A stretch of DNA of 64,000 bases, taken from NCBI GenBank assembly GCA_002407045.1, contig DHKB01000019.1, forward strand, positions 1-64,000, read 5' to 3'. Below, in pieces: positions 1 through 9,131 of this stretch. A program made the translations under genes and the position numbers. The notes below the pieces were generated by a model. The model made no database searches and had not been told where the DNA came from. It was given only the letters and a program-made list of their open reading frames with translations. Each line of letters starts with the position of its first letter. The stretch's first letter is position 1. This stretch comes from Candidatus Bruticola papionis. Its GTDB lineage: Bacteria > Vulcanimicrobiota > Xenobia > Xenobiales > Xenobiaceae.

Positions 1-2385
1 ATGCGTCAGGCCGCTCCTGCTGCTCCTGCCCAGCCAATGCGCCAAGCTACTCCTGCCGAAAGTTACAATACGAAGCAGGCTGGAACTGCTGTGCGCGATG
101 GCGGTTATTCTGGCCATACTCATTCTTCCCAAGCTTCTTCTGCTGTAGATTTAGGTAAGGCTGAACAGTCAGCTACTAATAACGCTTTCGGCAGTCGTTC
201 TGACACTTATCGCTTAGCTGATTTAGTCAAAAATGAAGACAGAGATGAAAGCGACTCTACCTATCGTATTGGGCGTAAGAGAGTTAGTGAAGATGAATTA
301 GCCAGCTACCCTCCTTTAGGAGTAGAGCCCGTTTCACTTCACAGTGATGCTCAAAGCGAGAATGAAAGCGAGTCTGCGAGTGTAGCTGAAGACATAGATG
401 GTGCTTCTGAAGCACCGGTTGCGGATCTTACTTCTCAAACGGAAAATTATCGAGTTGAGAATAAAGCTTATACTGGAGCTGCAGGAGCTTCTGATGGACT
501 TCAGGATCTTTGGAGCCGCTACCATGATTATATGGCCACCAACCTCAGTGCTGATATGGTAGAGGGACTGGCCGATATTAGCAGTCGCAATTGGACTTGT
601 ATCGGCAGTGATATGGAAACTGTCATTTCCCAGGGCGTTTCTAAATTAGACTTAGGTCCGGAAACAGATCAGCTTTTAGCCCGTTTAGATGATGACCAAA
701 GTTTGGAATATGGTTGGCCGTTAGTTGTAGTTGAAACTAATGAAGGCATGAGCGTAGCTCCGCTTTTGGTGGTCAATATCTCTCAGCCTCCTTATGATGA
801 TTACAGTGCTGAGGTTCTCAGCGAGCCAGTTATCAATCCGGCTGTGTTGCGGGCTATTTGGTCTCACAGTAGTGATGTAAACTTCTTGCGCTCTAGTTTT
901 GGTGATGGCGTACCTCACGGAGCTCTGGCTATCAGCCGCTATGTGCAGCAAATTTGCGAGACTATGGGTTTACAAACTTTCGAGCTCGATCCTCTGAAGT
1001 TGGTGCGTGAATTGCCCACCGATCCTGGCGTATATAACATGGCCGTGCTTATGCTTACTAAGCCGGCTGCTGTAGCCAAGAGAACTTGTGAAGAATTGCA
1101 AGAAGTTGCCGAGAGAGACGATTGGCAATCGAGCTCTAGTAGTTGTCTTTTTGGAGTCAAGTTAGATGATATTGAAGGGCACCAGACCATGCCAGTTATG
1201 CCTTGGTCAGCCGAGCCCGTATTTGAAGATTCCTTACAACTAATTCGTACCAAAGCTCTGACAGTATTTACTATGGCTCAGCGTGACATTATCGATCAGT
1301 TGATTGCTTCCGCTTGCGCCAATGCTTGGATAGATAACGAATCTATTTTGGTACTTTCTGATGATGATAAGAGATTGGATGAAGTTGTTCACTTAGCTGG
1401 CGACGTTCACGCTGCCCTTTTAGTGCGTACATGTGTATCTCGTGATTTGGCTATGAATCCAAAGCGAAAATCTACAAGTCTTTCCGATTTGGCTGGGGTC
1501 TTGCTTAACGAAGTCCAAGCCGCTAGTTCTTCCATACGCCAGATTATAGGTAGAGCATATAAAGATTTGGAGAAGGTAGAAGAAATCCGTAAAGAAGCCC
1601 TCAAAGGCGCTTCTTTTAGAAAGACTTGGAGTGATAAGAAGATTCGCTGGGAAAGTAAACGCTTAGAAATTTCCAAGCGCATTTGGCAGCACGGTCTCTA
1701 TCCCCAGGGAACCGATCCCAAAGAGATCGGTGTAGAAGCTCAAGACTTAGCTAAAGCTGTAATTCTTAAGGGAATGCGCATTAGCATGTTCTTAAAAAAG
1801 ATTGGCGCTAAGTCTGGAGCTAACATAGAGGATGTAGTTGAATGGGCTAATCTGTCTTTGCATATTAAAAATGCTGAAACTGAAATTGCCAAGGTGAACG
1901 ATCCTGATAAATATAACGTCGGTGCGGCCAACTATCGCTGGGCTGCTAGTTGTATTGGCGCTGTCTCGGCTCGTGTTTCCGGTGCTCTGACTGGATGCGC
2001 CAATATTTTAGAGCGTTTAGCTGAATGTACTGAGCGCGACGAAGATACAAAGTCTATCGTCACCGAACTTGTGCCCCACTTAAAAGCTTGGGCTTCCAAC
2101 TATTACGATGCTAACGAGTTCTTTGAGTTGCAACCTTGCATGTTCGATACGGTTATTTTTGATAACGCCAACCAAGTAAATTTAGCTTGGGCTTTGCCTT
2201 GGGCTTACCGTGCCAAGCGTTTGGTTATTATTGGCAACCCCAATGGCGTTCCTCCGAATGTGTTCGTTGATGGTGCTCAACTGAACCGTGCGGCTGCCCA
2301 GTTCCATTTCGATCGCCAAGATCTTGTCAATCGTGGCTTGGAATACGGGACTACCAGTGTCTTTAATGCTTTCAGCATGGCCTAG
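1..2385 (+). CDS. Degenerate superfamily-1 helicase-like protein (5' partial)
   Basis: The frame is open from base 1, so the true start may lie upstream; the first residues form an imperfect repeat (MRQAAPA...MRQATPA). Residues 1-165 are low-complexity and acidic. From about 240 the protein resembles the N-terminal part of large DNA2/UPF1-like AAA helicases (WPLVVVE..., then VINPAVLRAIW). The AQRDIIDQLIA and ESILVLSDDDKRLDEVV segments match the flanks of the family's Walker A region, but no GxxGxGKS/T lies between them. The motif II region reads FDTVIFDNANQ where active enzymes have DEAS/Q, and the motif III region reads IIGNPNGVPPN rather than GDxxQLPP. The protein stops about 60 residues later, so the second RecA-like domain is missing. 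I infer a non-catalytic paralogue, perhaps a scaffold. Translation, codon use and a following terminator look normal, so it is probably expressed. Confidence 0.6.
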   Translation: MRQAAPAAPAQPMRQATPAESYNTKQAGTAVRDGGYSGHTHSSQASSAVDLGKAEQSATNNAFGSRSDTYRLADLVKNEDRDESDSTYRIGRKRVSEDELASYPPLGVEPVSLHSDAQSENESESASVAEDIDGASEAPVADLTSQTENYRVENKAYTGAAGASDGLQDLWSRYHDYMATNLSADMVEGLADISSRNWTCIGSDMETVISQGVSKLDLGPETDQLLARLDDDQSLEYGWPLVVVETNEGMSVAPLLVVNISQPPYDDYSAEVLSEPVINPAVLRAIWSHSSDVNFLRSSFGDGVPHGALAISRYVQQICETMGLQTFELDPLKLVRELPTDPGVYNMAVLMLTKPAAVAKRTCEELQEVAERDDWQSSSSSCLFGVKLDDIEGHQTMPVMPWSAEPVFEDSLQLIRTKALTVFTMAQRDIIDQLIASACANAWIDNESILVLSDDDKRLDEVVHLAGDVHAALLVRTCVSRDLAMNPKRKSTSLSDLAGVLLNEVQAASSSIRQIIGRAYKDLEKVEEIRKEALKGASFRKTWSDKKIRWESKRLEISKRIWQHGLYPQGTDPKEIGVEAQDLAKAVILKGMRISMFLKKIGAKSGANIEDVVEWANLSLHIKNAETEIAKVNDPDKYNVGAANYRWAASCIGAVSARVSGALTGCANILERLAECTERDEDTKSIVTELVPHLKAWASNYYDANEFFELQPCMFDTVIFDNANQVNLAWALPWAYRAKRLVIIGNPNGVPPNVFVDGAQLNRAAAQFHFDRQDLVNRGLEYGTTSVFNAFSMA

Positions 2386-2412
2386 AAACTGAATATTTGT
2401 GATAGATGGAGT

Positions 2413-2452
2413 AGAGAGGAATGTGCTTGCGTTAGCGAGTACATTCCTCTCT
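2413..2452 (+). terminator. Stem-loop terminator after the helicase-like gene
   Basis: A perfect 12-bp inverted repeat (AGAGAGGAATGT and its complement) encloses a 16-base loop 28 bases after the stop codon. The tail TATTTATG is only moderately T-rich. Confidence 0.6.
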
Positions 2453-2474
2453 TATTTATGGTAAGAACAAAAAA

Positions 2475-3584
2475 ATGAGCTTTATATACTGTAATGGCAA
2501 TAATATAGACGGGCCGTTTCATATTATCGGTGATTGTCACGGTTGTGCCGACGAATTAGTTGAGCTATTAGAAAAATTAGGATATTTGTTAAAAGAAGAC
2601 GGCAGCATTTGGGCCGTTAGAGGAAGCGTTGCCGCTGATTTTAAGTTGATTTTCGTGGGAGATTATATCGATCGTGGTCCCAAATCAGCTCATGTATTGC
2701 ATATTCTCTTAAAAGCTTGGCAAGATGGAGCGCTATTTTTTCCTGGTGTAAATAGTACTTTTTCTTCTCAAACGCATAATTTAAGTAATGAATATGCTCT
2801 CGGTAAATATCGATTTTCTTTAGGCAACGATACTGAAGCTAAACGGCACGAAGATAGTCAATGGCAAAAGATAATTGCCCAGGCTCAGGAAAATAATCGA
2901 GAAGATTGCAACATTGTCTTAGATACAATTAAAATGGAGCCTGTTCATATAAAGGAAACAAGTAGTTCATATAAACAGCGCCAATTAAAGCGCGTTCCTA
3001 TTCTGGCAGTAAAAGGCAATCATGAGTTCAAACTTGAAAGAGTAATGTGTGATCGCAAAGTGCAGGCTATATTTACCGATATGGCTTCTACTATGCTTAG
3101 TTTAAGAGGGGCTTGGCAAGGGCTATATAGGTTCGCTTGCGGACAGAGTAGGAATTATTTTCCTTTTTCTTACGAAGAGCTGGCTACCTTTTTAGACGCT
3201 TTGCCTCATTACATAACTTTAGAAGGGGGGAATTTGCTCGTTTCTCATGCTGGTTTATGCCAAGATTTGCAAGGCAAAAACAACCAGAAAGCGGCTCACT
3301 TTTGTCTTTTTGGTGATGCTAATGGAAAGTTGGATGAAAAGGGCTTTCCGATTCGTCACCATTGGGAAAACTCTTATACTGGAAAAACGCAAGTTGTTTA
3401 TGGTCATACTCCTGTAGCTGAGCCTTTAAAGTGTGGCAACACCTGGAATATAGATACAGGTTGTGTATTCGGTGGCAGCTTGAGCGCTTTGAGTTATCCT
3501 CAGGGCGAGATTACTTCAGTGAAGAGCAGAAAAGTTTACTGCTTTAAAGAGGGCATAAGCAATTTAGGAGCGGGCAAAAAGTAA
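2475..3584 (+). CDS. PPP-family metallophosphoesterase
   Basis: A calcineurin-like phosphoesterase of 369 residues. All PPP signatures are visible in order: GDCHGC near residue 20, GDYIDRG near 62, GNHE near 181, SHAGL near 255 and YGHTP near 310. These residues bind two metal ions and the phosphate. Bacterial relatives include diadenosine-tetraphosphatases (ApaH/PrpE type) and protein Ser/Thr phosphatases; the substrate cannot be told from sequence. It is longer than PrpE-type enzymes because about 90 residues without recognisable motif (roughly 85-175) separate the GDYIDRG and GNHE blocks. The start is the ATG 14 bases after a stretch with little Shine-Dalgarno character. The YgjP-like gene follows after 4 bases, so the two are probably co-transcribed. 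Confidence 0.8.
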   Translation: MSFIYCNGNNIDGPFHIIGDCHGCADELVELLEKLGYLLKEDGSIWAVRGSVAADFKLIFVGDYIDRGPKSAHVLHILLKAWQDGALFFPGVNSTFSSQTHNLSNEYALGKYRFSLGNDTEAKRHEDSQWQKIIAQAQENNREDCNIVLDTIKMEPVHIKETSSSYKQRQLKRVPILAVKGNHEFKLERVMCDRKVQAIFTDMASTMLSLRGAWQGLYRFACGQSRNYFPFSYEELATFLDALPHYITLEGGNLLVSHAGLCQDLQGKNNQKAAHFCLFGDANGKLDEKGFPIRHHWENSYTGKTQVVYGHTPVAEPLKCGNTWNIDTGCVFGGSLSALSYPQGEITSVKSRKVYCFKEGISNLGAGKK

Positions 3585-3588
3585 CTAT

Positions 3589-4311
3589 ATGAAAAAATCG
3601 TTCATAATTATAGATGGAATTAAGGTTAATATTATCCGCAAACCTATAAAAAGGAGCGTTCTCAAGGTAAATCCTAACAAAGGTGAAGTCTCTGTAAGTG
3701 TCTCTGAAGATATTACCGACGAACATTTGCGTTCTATCTTAGGGGATAATTTGCGCTGGATTAAAGAGCGTCTTGCACAACGTTCTGATTCGCGAGCGGT
3801 TCCGTTTGTTATTCCTGAAAATGAGGGAGAAGAGGGATTTTGTTATTTTTGGGGTGATAAATGTAAATTAGTTATGCAAAGATCGCCTCTTCGTAGCCGT
3901 GTGTATTTAAAAGAAGCTGGCCTTTTGGTTATGGAATTTTCGCGTTTTCTTTCCGAACAACGAAAAATTACTTTGCTTGATAATTTCTTGCGCTATGAGT
4001 TGCAAAATGAATTGAATAAAATTATTCCAGTTTGCCAAGATACGACTGAGCTGAAAGCTGACGAATATCGTATAAAAAAGATGACTAGCAGATGGGGTAC
4101 GTGCAATCTCTACAAAAAGCGTGTTTGGATTAGTCTTAATTTAGTTTATCGTTCTCGAGATTGCTTGAGGTATGTAGTTATTCATGAGTTAACTCATTTA
4201 TTGGAAGGGAGTCACAACTATATTTTTAAACGCTACTTGGATAAGTTCTATCCGGGCTGGCGTGCAATTAAAAAAAAGTTGGCTCTTCCTTTAGGAACAG
4301 CTACATCTTGA
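3589..4311 (+). CDS. YgjP-like (DUF45) zinc metallopeptidase
   Basis: A 240-residue member of the YgjP/DUF45 family, which shares the zinc-binding fold of WLM and SprT-like peptidases. The C-terminal half carries the typical MTSRWGTC block (residues about 165-172) and the metal site HELTHLLEGSHN (about 203-214), with HExxH plus a downstream histidine. The family is widespread and often adjoins restriction or repair genes, but its cellular substrate is not established. It starts 4 bases after the metallophosphoesterase stop, with an AGGAG-like stretch inside the end of that gene, which suggests translational coupling. Length is normal for the family. Confidence 0.8.
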   Translation: MKKSFIIIDGIKVNIIRKPIKRSVLKVNPNKGEVSVSVSEDITDEHLRSILGDNLRWIKERLAQRSDSRAVPFVIPENEGEEGFCYFWGDKCKLVMQRSPLRSRVYLKEAGLLVMEFSRFLSEQRKITLLDNFLRYELQNELNKIIPVCQDTTELKADEYRIKKMTSRWGTCNLYKKRVWISLNLVYRSRDCLRYVVIHELTHLLEGSHNYIFKRYLDKFYPGWRAIKKKLALPLGTATS

Positions 4312-4407
4312 ACTTTAAATAATATCGATGCTTGAATAAAATGGGAGTGCGCCGCGCTCTACTTTGTGGGTGCCCAATTTATTAAAAACTGGAATGGAAA
4401 TAAAAAT

Positions 4408-5730
4408 ATGGCTACATTTTCTATCCTTACTTTAGGATGCCGAGCTAATCAAGCTGATTCTGAGCTATTGGGAGAAGTTCTAAAACGGCATGGGTTTAAG
4501 CAAGTCCAAACTAATGAATCGGCTGATTTAGGTATAGTTAATTCTTGCACGGTAACTGCCGAAGCGGATCGTAAAGCTGGGCAAATGGTGCGGCGCTTGA
4601 GCAAAATATGTCGTTTTGTAATGGTGACTGGTTGTGGAGCGGCAGCCAAGGGTGGTCTGATCACTAAAAATATGCTGGCGGACAATGTGATAATTTTACC
4701 TCCAGGACAAAGGGAGAAAATTATGGACTATCTTCCCTTTGCCGCTATGGAAGTTAAAGTAAATGATCCTGCTGATAGCTCAAAAGAAGAAGCTCAGCAT
4801 CTCTCTTTTGCACAAGCTAGAGAAGATAGTGTGCAGCATAGAGCTAGAGCTTTACTGAAGGTACAAGAGGGATGCAACCATATGTGTACTTTTTGTATAG
4901 TACCTATGGTGCGTGGCCCTCTAGTTAGCTTTACCCCTGAAGAGCTTATCCCCAAGGTGAAAAAATTGGCCGAAGAAGGATATAGAGAAGTAGTTTTAAC
5001 TGGTACTCACTTAGCTTTATGGGGAAGAGATAGTCGCTCGAAGAAGCAAGCCAAAGCTGAAGGCAAGCCGGAACAAAATTTCGCCGATTTACTGGAAGCC
5101 TTAATAAAAAATACTCAAGACGTGCGTTTTAGGATCAGCTCTATCGAGCCTATGTCTTTCCCTGAGCGTATTTTAGATTTGATGATTGCTTATCCGGATA
5201 GATTATGTCCCCATTTACACTTAGTTATTCAACATGCTAGCGATAAAATTTTAGCTGCTATGCATCGAGACTATACTTTAGCTGAGTATGATAACTTGGC
5301 AGAAAAGTTTTTAAGAAAAGTTCCTGGAGCTTGCCTAACTACCGATGTTTTAGTGGGCTTCCCTGGAGAGACAGAAGAGGATATGGATATTCTCTTGAAT
5401 TATTTGTCGCGACGCAAATTCTACCATTTGCATGTCTTTCCGTATTCCAAACGCCAAGGCACTGTAGCATCTGAATTGTCTAATCAAGTTCCGGAACAGG
5501 TAAAAAAAGAACGCGTTAGAAAAGTTATAGAACTTGGTGCCCAAAGTGCAGAAGATGTCTACGATTCTTTTGCAAATACAACACGTAAAGTCTTAGCTGA
5601 GCGTCCTTCTGGTCATGAAGGTTTTTTAATAGGTACAGCTGACAATTTTTTAACCGTAGAATTTCCCGGAAAGGTTTCCGATATTGGTAAAATCATGCCT
5701 ATAGAAATTAGGAGGCACAATGAATTTTAG
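4408..5730 (+). CDS. mtaB: tRNA threonylcarbamoyladenosine methylthiotransferase MtaB
   Basis: A radical-SAM methylthiotransferase that converts t6A37 to ms2t6A37 in ANN-decoding tRNAs. The N-terminal UPF0004 domain shows LGCRANQADSE and NSCTVTAEADRKAG, whose cysteines with CGAAA bind the auxiliary 4Fe-4S cluster. The radical-SAM motif CNHMCTFC lies near residues 156-163, and a TRAM-like RNA-binding tail closes the protein. I chose the ATG at 4408 because the conserved domain starts immediately after it and GGAATGGAAA precedes it; a GTG at 4366 in frame would add 14 poorly conserved residues. The 3' end overlaps pyk by 11 bases, so the pair is an operon. The MtaB subtype is inferred from the LGCRANQADSE block. 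Confidence 0.87.
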   Translation: MATFSILTLGCRANQADSELLGEVLKRHGFKQVQTNESADLGIVNSCTVTAEADRKAGQMVRRLSKICRFVMVTGCGAAAKGGLITKNMLADNVIILPPGQREKIMDYLPFAAMEVKVNDPADSSKEEAQHLSFAQAREDSVQHRARALLKVQEGCNHMCTFCIVPMVRGPLVSFTPEELIPKVKKLAEEGYREVVLTGTHLALWGRDSRSKKQAKAEGKPEQNFADLLEALIKNTQDVRFRISSIEPMSFPERILDLMIAYPDRLCPHLHLVIQHASDKILAAMHRDYTLAEYDNLAEKFLRKVPGACLTTDVLVGFPGETEEDMDILLNYLSRRKFYHLHVFPYSKRQGTVASELSNQVPEQVKKERVRKVIELGAQSAEDVYDSFANTTRKVLAERPSGHEGFLIGTADNFLTVEFPGKVSDIGKIMPIEIRRHNEF

Positions 5731-7135
5731 ACGTACCAAGATTGTGGCCACAATAGGGCCAGCTTCTCAAGATGAGCAAATGCTTACCAAATTAGTGAAA
5801 GCTGGCATAAACGTAGCTCGTTTAAATTTCTCCCACGGAACTCACGAGAGCCATCAAGAGCTTTATAATCGTTTGCGCAAGGTCAGCGCCGAAAATGGGG
5901 CTTTTCTTACTATCTTGCAAGACTTGTGTGGCCCCAAAATTCGTTTAGGCACCATCAAAAATGGAAGCGTTATGGAAGTGGGCCAAACTTGTATATTTAC
6001 CGCCGAAGAGGTTGAAGGAGATGCTCACCTTATGCATGTTTCTTACCCTCGCTTGGCAGAGGAAGTACGGCCTGGAAGCATGATTTTGCTTGATGATGGC
6101 TCTTTGCAATGTCAAGTAGAAGAAGTAAAAGGTGGCAAGGTTTATGCTAAAGTACTAGTCGGTGGCCCTATTAGCTCTCACAAAGGAGTCAATTTACCTG
6201 GTACTAAGTTATCGATCGCTTCTCTTACGGAGAAAGATGCCGATGATTTGCGCTTCGGCTTAAAAATGGGCGTCGATTATGTCGCTATGTCCTTTGTACG
6301 TAGTCCTAAAGATGTGGAACCTGCTCGCAAGATTATGGACGAAGTAGGTATTCACCGTCCTATTATCGCCAAGATTGAAAAGCCTGAAGCTTTAGATTGT
6401 ATTGAAGAAATAGTTGAAGCCTTTGATGGCATTATGGTAGCCAGGGGAGACTTGGGCGTAGAAATGCCTATTGATGATATTCCTGTTGTGCAAAAGCGCT
6501 TAATCCATTTGGCTAGGAAAAAATACAAACCAGTCATTTGTGCTACGCAAATGCTCGACTCGATGATTCGCAACCCGCGTCCTACCAGAGCTGAAGTTAC
6601 TGATATTGCCAATGCAATTTTTGATGGCGTCGATGCTGTTATGCTTTCCGGTGAAACCGCTTCTGGCGCTTATCCAGAAGAAGCAGTAACTGTGATGGCT
6701 GGTGTAGCAGCTAAAGCCGAAGCTTGTCTTCCTTATGATAAAATCTTTACTCTCGATTTTGAAAAAGAGGACCGTCTTGATTTAAGCTGTGATATAGCTT
6801 TAAGTGCTTGCGAAATTGCTGAAGCTTCTAAAGCTAAAGCTATTTTGGCTTGTACTGCCGAGGGTCATACGGCCAGATGTATTTCTCATTTTAGGCCTCG
6901 CACTTTAGTTGTGGGAGTTGCTTACGATGAAACTGTGGCTAGACAAATGAATCTTTTCTTTGGCGTAGCTCCAGCTTTAATCAAAAAATCGGAAAATATC
7001 GGTGGCATGGTGCTTGGTTCTACTAACGAAGCTTTGCATCGTGGCTTTATTGATAAGGGCGATAAAGTTATTGTCGTAGCTGGATTCCCTCCGGGTGAAC
7101 CTACCAACTGTATCTTTGTTAATACTGCCCGTTAA
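5720..7135 (+). CDS. pyk: Pyruvate kinase
   Basis: Pyruvate kinase transfers phosphate from phosphoenolpyruvate to ADP, the last step of glycolysis. The 471-residue length fits the family. Landmarks are RTKIVATIGPAS at the N-terminus, ARLNFSHGTHE, the active-site block IMVARGDLGVEMP near residue 240, and CATQMLDSM with VMLSGETASGAYP in the barrel. The C-terminal allosteric domain ends with GEPTNCIFVNTAR, close to the usual G-T-N nucleotide contact. An optimal AGGAGG lies 7 bases before the ATG. The gene overlaps the end of mtaB and is followed by two stem-loops, so it ends the transcript. Confidence 0.96.
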   Translation: MNFRRTKIVATIGPASQDEQMLTKLVKAGINVARLNFSHGTHESHQELYNRLRKVSAENGAFLTILQDLCGPKIRLGTIKNGSVMEVGQTCIFTAEEVEGDAHLMHVSYPRLAEEVRPGSMILLDDGSLQCQVEEVKGGKVYAKVLVGGPISSHKGVNLPGTKLSIASLTEKDADDLRFGLKMGVDYVAMSFVRSPKDVEPARKIMDEVGIHRPIIAKIEKPEALDCIEEIVEAFDGIMVARGDLGVEMPIDDIPVVQKRLIHLARKKYKPVICATQMLDSMIRNPRPTRAEVTDIANAIFDGVDAVMLSGETASGAYPEEAVTVMAGVAAKAEACLPYDKIFTLDFEKEDRLDLSCDIALSACEIAEASKAKAILACTAEGHTARCISHFRPRTLVVGVAYDETVARQMNLFFGVAPALIKKSENIGGMVLGSTNEALHRGFIDKGDKVIVVAGFPPGEPTNCIFVNTAR

Positions 7136-7154
7136 GTAGAATCTTCTAATATAC

Positions 7155-7204
7155 AAATAACCACCATAAAGTTTGTCTAGCAAAATACGTGGTGGTTATT
7201 TTTC
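7155..7204 (+). terminator. Rho-independent terminator after pyk
   Basis: Twelve-base stem AAATAACCACCA paired with TGGTGGTTATTT, loop of 23 bases, running into TTTT. It lies 19 bases after the pyk stop. Confidence 0.85.
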
Positions 7205-7232
7205 TACGTATTACATTGTTTTATCATAAAAA

Positions 7233-7273
7233 ATTTTGGCAAGCCTCCACTCGAAATGGAAGCTTGCCAAAAT
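7233..7273 (-). terminator. Terminator for the convergent TPR gene
   Basis: Perfect 12-bp arms (ATTTTGGCAAGC and its complement) with an inner TCCA/TGGA pairing. Read on the minus strand, the stem is followed by TTTTTTATG, so it terminates the TPR gene and backs up pyk termination. Confidence 0.75.
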
Positions 7274-7319
7274 AATATCCGGCTCTACCTAAAATGTTGG
7301 CTGGATTTGCTTTTTGATT

Positions 7320-8447
7320 TTATTTCTTTAATCTGCTCTCTATGCGTTCCAAGTCCATTTTTACCATGGGATGATTGCCATTTATTTGCTTACACTTCAT
7401 AAAGTGAGCTTGAGCTAATTTCAGATCTTCACGATTCTTATTGAGATCGTAACGCCTCTCATAACAACATCCTAAGTAGTGCTCTACTTCAGCATTGTTG
7501 CCTCCATAAGCTTTGGCCGCTGCCGTTAAGCTTAAAATGGCACTTTCGATATCGCCATCACGATAAGCGATTAAACCGGCCCCCAACAAAGCTTGGGGAA
7601 CAGTAGCATTAAGTTTTAAAGCTTGAGCATACAAGTCTTTGGCTTTGCTTATACTGCCTGCTTTAAGAGCTTCGTAGCCCTGACCAGCTAAAGCAATGGC
7701 TTTGCTATTATCTGAAGTGGCAATAGGTAAATTTCCTAAATTACCAACTGGCAAAGCTGCAGAATCTGTTCCGCTCTTAGGCACAAAAGTAGCTTTCGCC
7801 AAAGCCTCTTCGATTTTGGCTAATTCGCGTTTAGCAGGCTCGTGCTTAGAGTCTAATTTAATGCACTCTTTCAAATGATCGCGAGCTAACTCAATTTCGG
7901 AGCGCTGCAATTCCAGAAGAGACATTCTGTAATAGCACTCAGCACGGCGATAATTTTTCTTCGCTAAGTCTTCGTAAATAGGATAACAATCAATATTGTT
8001 ACCGGCATCTTGAAGTACGGAAGCTTTGTAAAATTGGGCTTCTTTATTGTCAGGCTCTAAAATACATACGTTATTGATAAGATCCAAAGACATGGAAAAG
8101 TTGCCCAACTTACGGAAAAGCTGAGACATTTGCATGCGGTAGTCGGTCTTGCGTCCTACGGCCTGGCCGGCTAAATCGCCAACGTAAGCAAAACGTACGG
8201 CATCTTCTACTTGTCCGTTGTCTATGCTCCACTTTATGCGTGCTTCTACGCGTTCAAAAAAGCTCTTATCAATAAGTCTGGTATTGTTCTTTAAGACGGT
8301 TGGCCAGGCTTCTACGGGAGCGGAAAACACTCGGCGCAGCATCAAAACTTGTGAAGCTTCATCGGCAGCTTGAACCGGAGTGGCAAAACTTAGCGATACT
8401 CCCAATAATGCAGCTACAGCAAAGCTAGTTGTAAAACGTTTACTCAT
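7320..8447 (-). CDS. Secreted tetratricopeptide-repeat protein
   Basis: A 375-residue protein with a clear Sec signal peptide: basic MSKRF, a hydrophobic stretch of about 18 residues, and a probable cut after TPVQA near residue 27. The rest is alpha-helical with TPR-like 34-residue units, for example QFYKASVLQDAGN, AECYYRMSLLELQR, AIALAGQGYEALKAG and VEHYLGCCYERRYDL. TPR arrays bind partner proteins, so a periplasmic or outer-membrane-associated scaffold is likely; the partner is unknown. A GAGGAAC ribosome-binding stretch precedes the ATG. The protein is distinct from the longer TPR protein at 38.9-40.9 kb but has the same general build. Confidence 0.75.
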   Translation of the reverse strand: MSKRFTTSFAVAALLGVSLSFATPVQAADEASQVLMLRRVFSAPVEAWPTVLKNNTRLIDKSFFERVEARIKWSIDNGQVEDAVRFAYVGDLAGQAVGRKTDYRMQMSQLFRKLGNFSMSLDLINNVCILEPDNKEAQFYKASVLQDAGNNIDCYPIYEDLAKKNYRRAECYYRMSLLELQRSEIELARDHLKECIKLDSKHEPAKRELAKIEEALAKATFVPKSGTDSAALPVGNLGNLPIATSDNSKAIALAGQGYEALKAGSISKAKDLYAQALKLNATVPQALLGAGLIAYRDGDIESAILSLTAAAKAYGGNNAEVEHYLGCCYERRYDLNKNREDLKLAQAHFMKCKQINGNHPMVKMDLERIESRLKK

Positions 8448-8491
8448 AGTGTTCCTCGCACATTATCTTCGCCGTCATGGTTCTCTCTCAA

Positions 8492-8527
8492 AGCCGCTGC
8501 CTCCTACCTACAGACCTAGCAGCGGCT
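8492..8527 (-). terminator. Stem-loop between the asparaginase-like and TPR genes
   Basis: Nine-base arms AGCCGCTGC and GCAGCGGCT separated by 18 bases. It lies downstream of the asparaginase-like stop and upstream of the TPR start. The T tract on the minus strand is short (CTTT), so termination is uncertain. Confidence 0.4.
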
Positions 8528-8547
8528 AAACATGCTAAAGCTATAAA

Positions 8548-9096
8548 TTATATATGCTCTTCCAGTTTGTTGCTTTCCGATTCATGATGCTTGGAGCTCT
8601 CATGATGATGCGTCTCTTCAAATTGGCCAATAGAGCGGTTTTTGCGTACATTATTCCAAGCAAAATAGCGACCATTCATGGCAATATAGACGCCATGGGG
8701 CAAAGTTTGCACAAAAGCTAAGGCGCTTCCTAAATTAAAGAGCCCGTCAGAACTGCCGAAAGCGTATGGGATCATGGCGCCAGTTAAAACGATAGTTTTA
8801 TTTTTAATGCGCTCACCAAGATACTTGGCTGTTAATTCCATAGTATCGGTACCGTGAGTAATGACAATGCGCTCATTATCGCTTTTTATACATGAAGAGT
8901 AGATAATCTCTCGATCGCTATCGCTCATTTCCAAGCTGTCGATCATCATCAAAGTGCGAACTTCTACATTAGTTAAATTTCGCCCTAAGCGCAGCATTTC
9001 GTGTAAATGGCTGTCCTGGAAATAAAGCTTTCCGTGCAACTCATCATATTCTTTGTCAAAGGTGCCGCCGGTTACAAAGATACGTATATTTTTCAT
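8548..9096 (-). CDS. Half-length asparaginase-like protein with His-rich tail
   Basis: About 182 residues matching only the N-terminal domain of type I/II L-asparaginases. It shows the first catalytic-threonine motif as VTGGTFDKEY and the second as THGTDTM near residues 77-83; LTGAMIPYAFGSSDG is also typical. The usual C-terminal domain, which completes the dimer interface in full-length enzymes of about 330 residues, is absent. Short single-domain relatives exist in other bacteria, so this may be a family form rather than a truncation. The tail HHHESSKHHESES is rich in histidine and could bind metal. I place the start at the ATG at 9096, where homology begins; an upstream in-frame ATG at 9171 would translate a perfect inverted repeat. 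No strong Shine-Dalgarno precedes either. Confidence 0.72.
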   Translation of the reverse strand: MKNIRIFVTGGTFDKEYDELHGKLYFQDSHLHEMLRLGRNLTNVEVRTLMMIDSLEMSDSDREIIYSSCIKSDNERIVITHGTDTMELTAKYLGERIKNKTIVLTGAMIPYAFGSSDGLFNLGSALAFVQTLPHGVYIAMNGRYFAWNNVRKNRSIGQFEETHHHESSKHHESESNKLEEHI

Positions 9097-9131
9097 GTTT
9101 TTTGTTTTGATACCATCATTCCAGAGCATTA

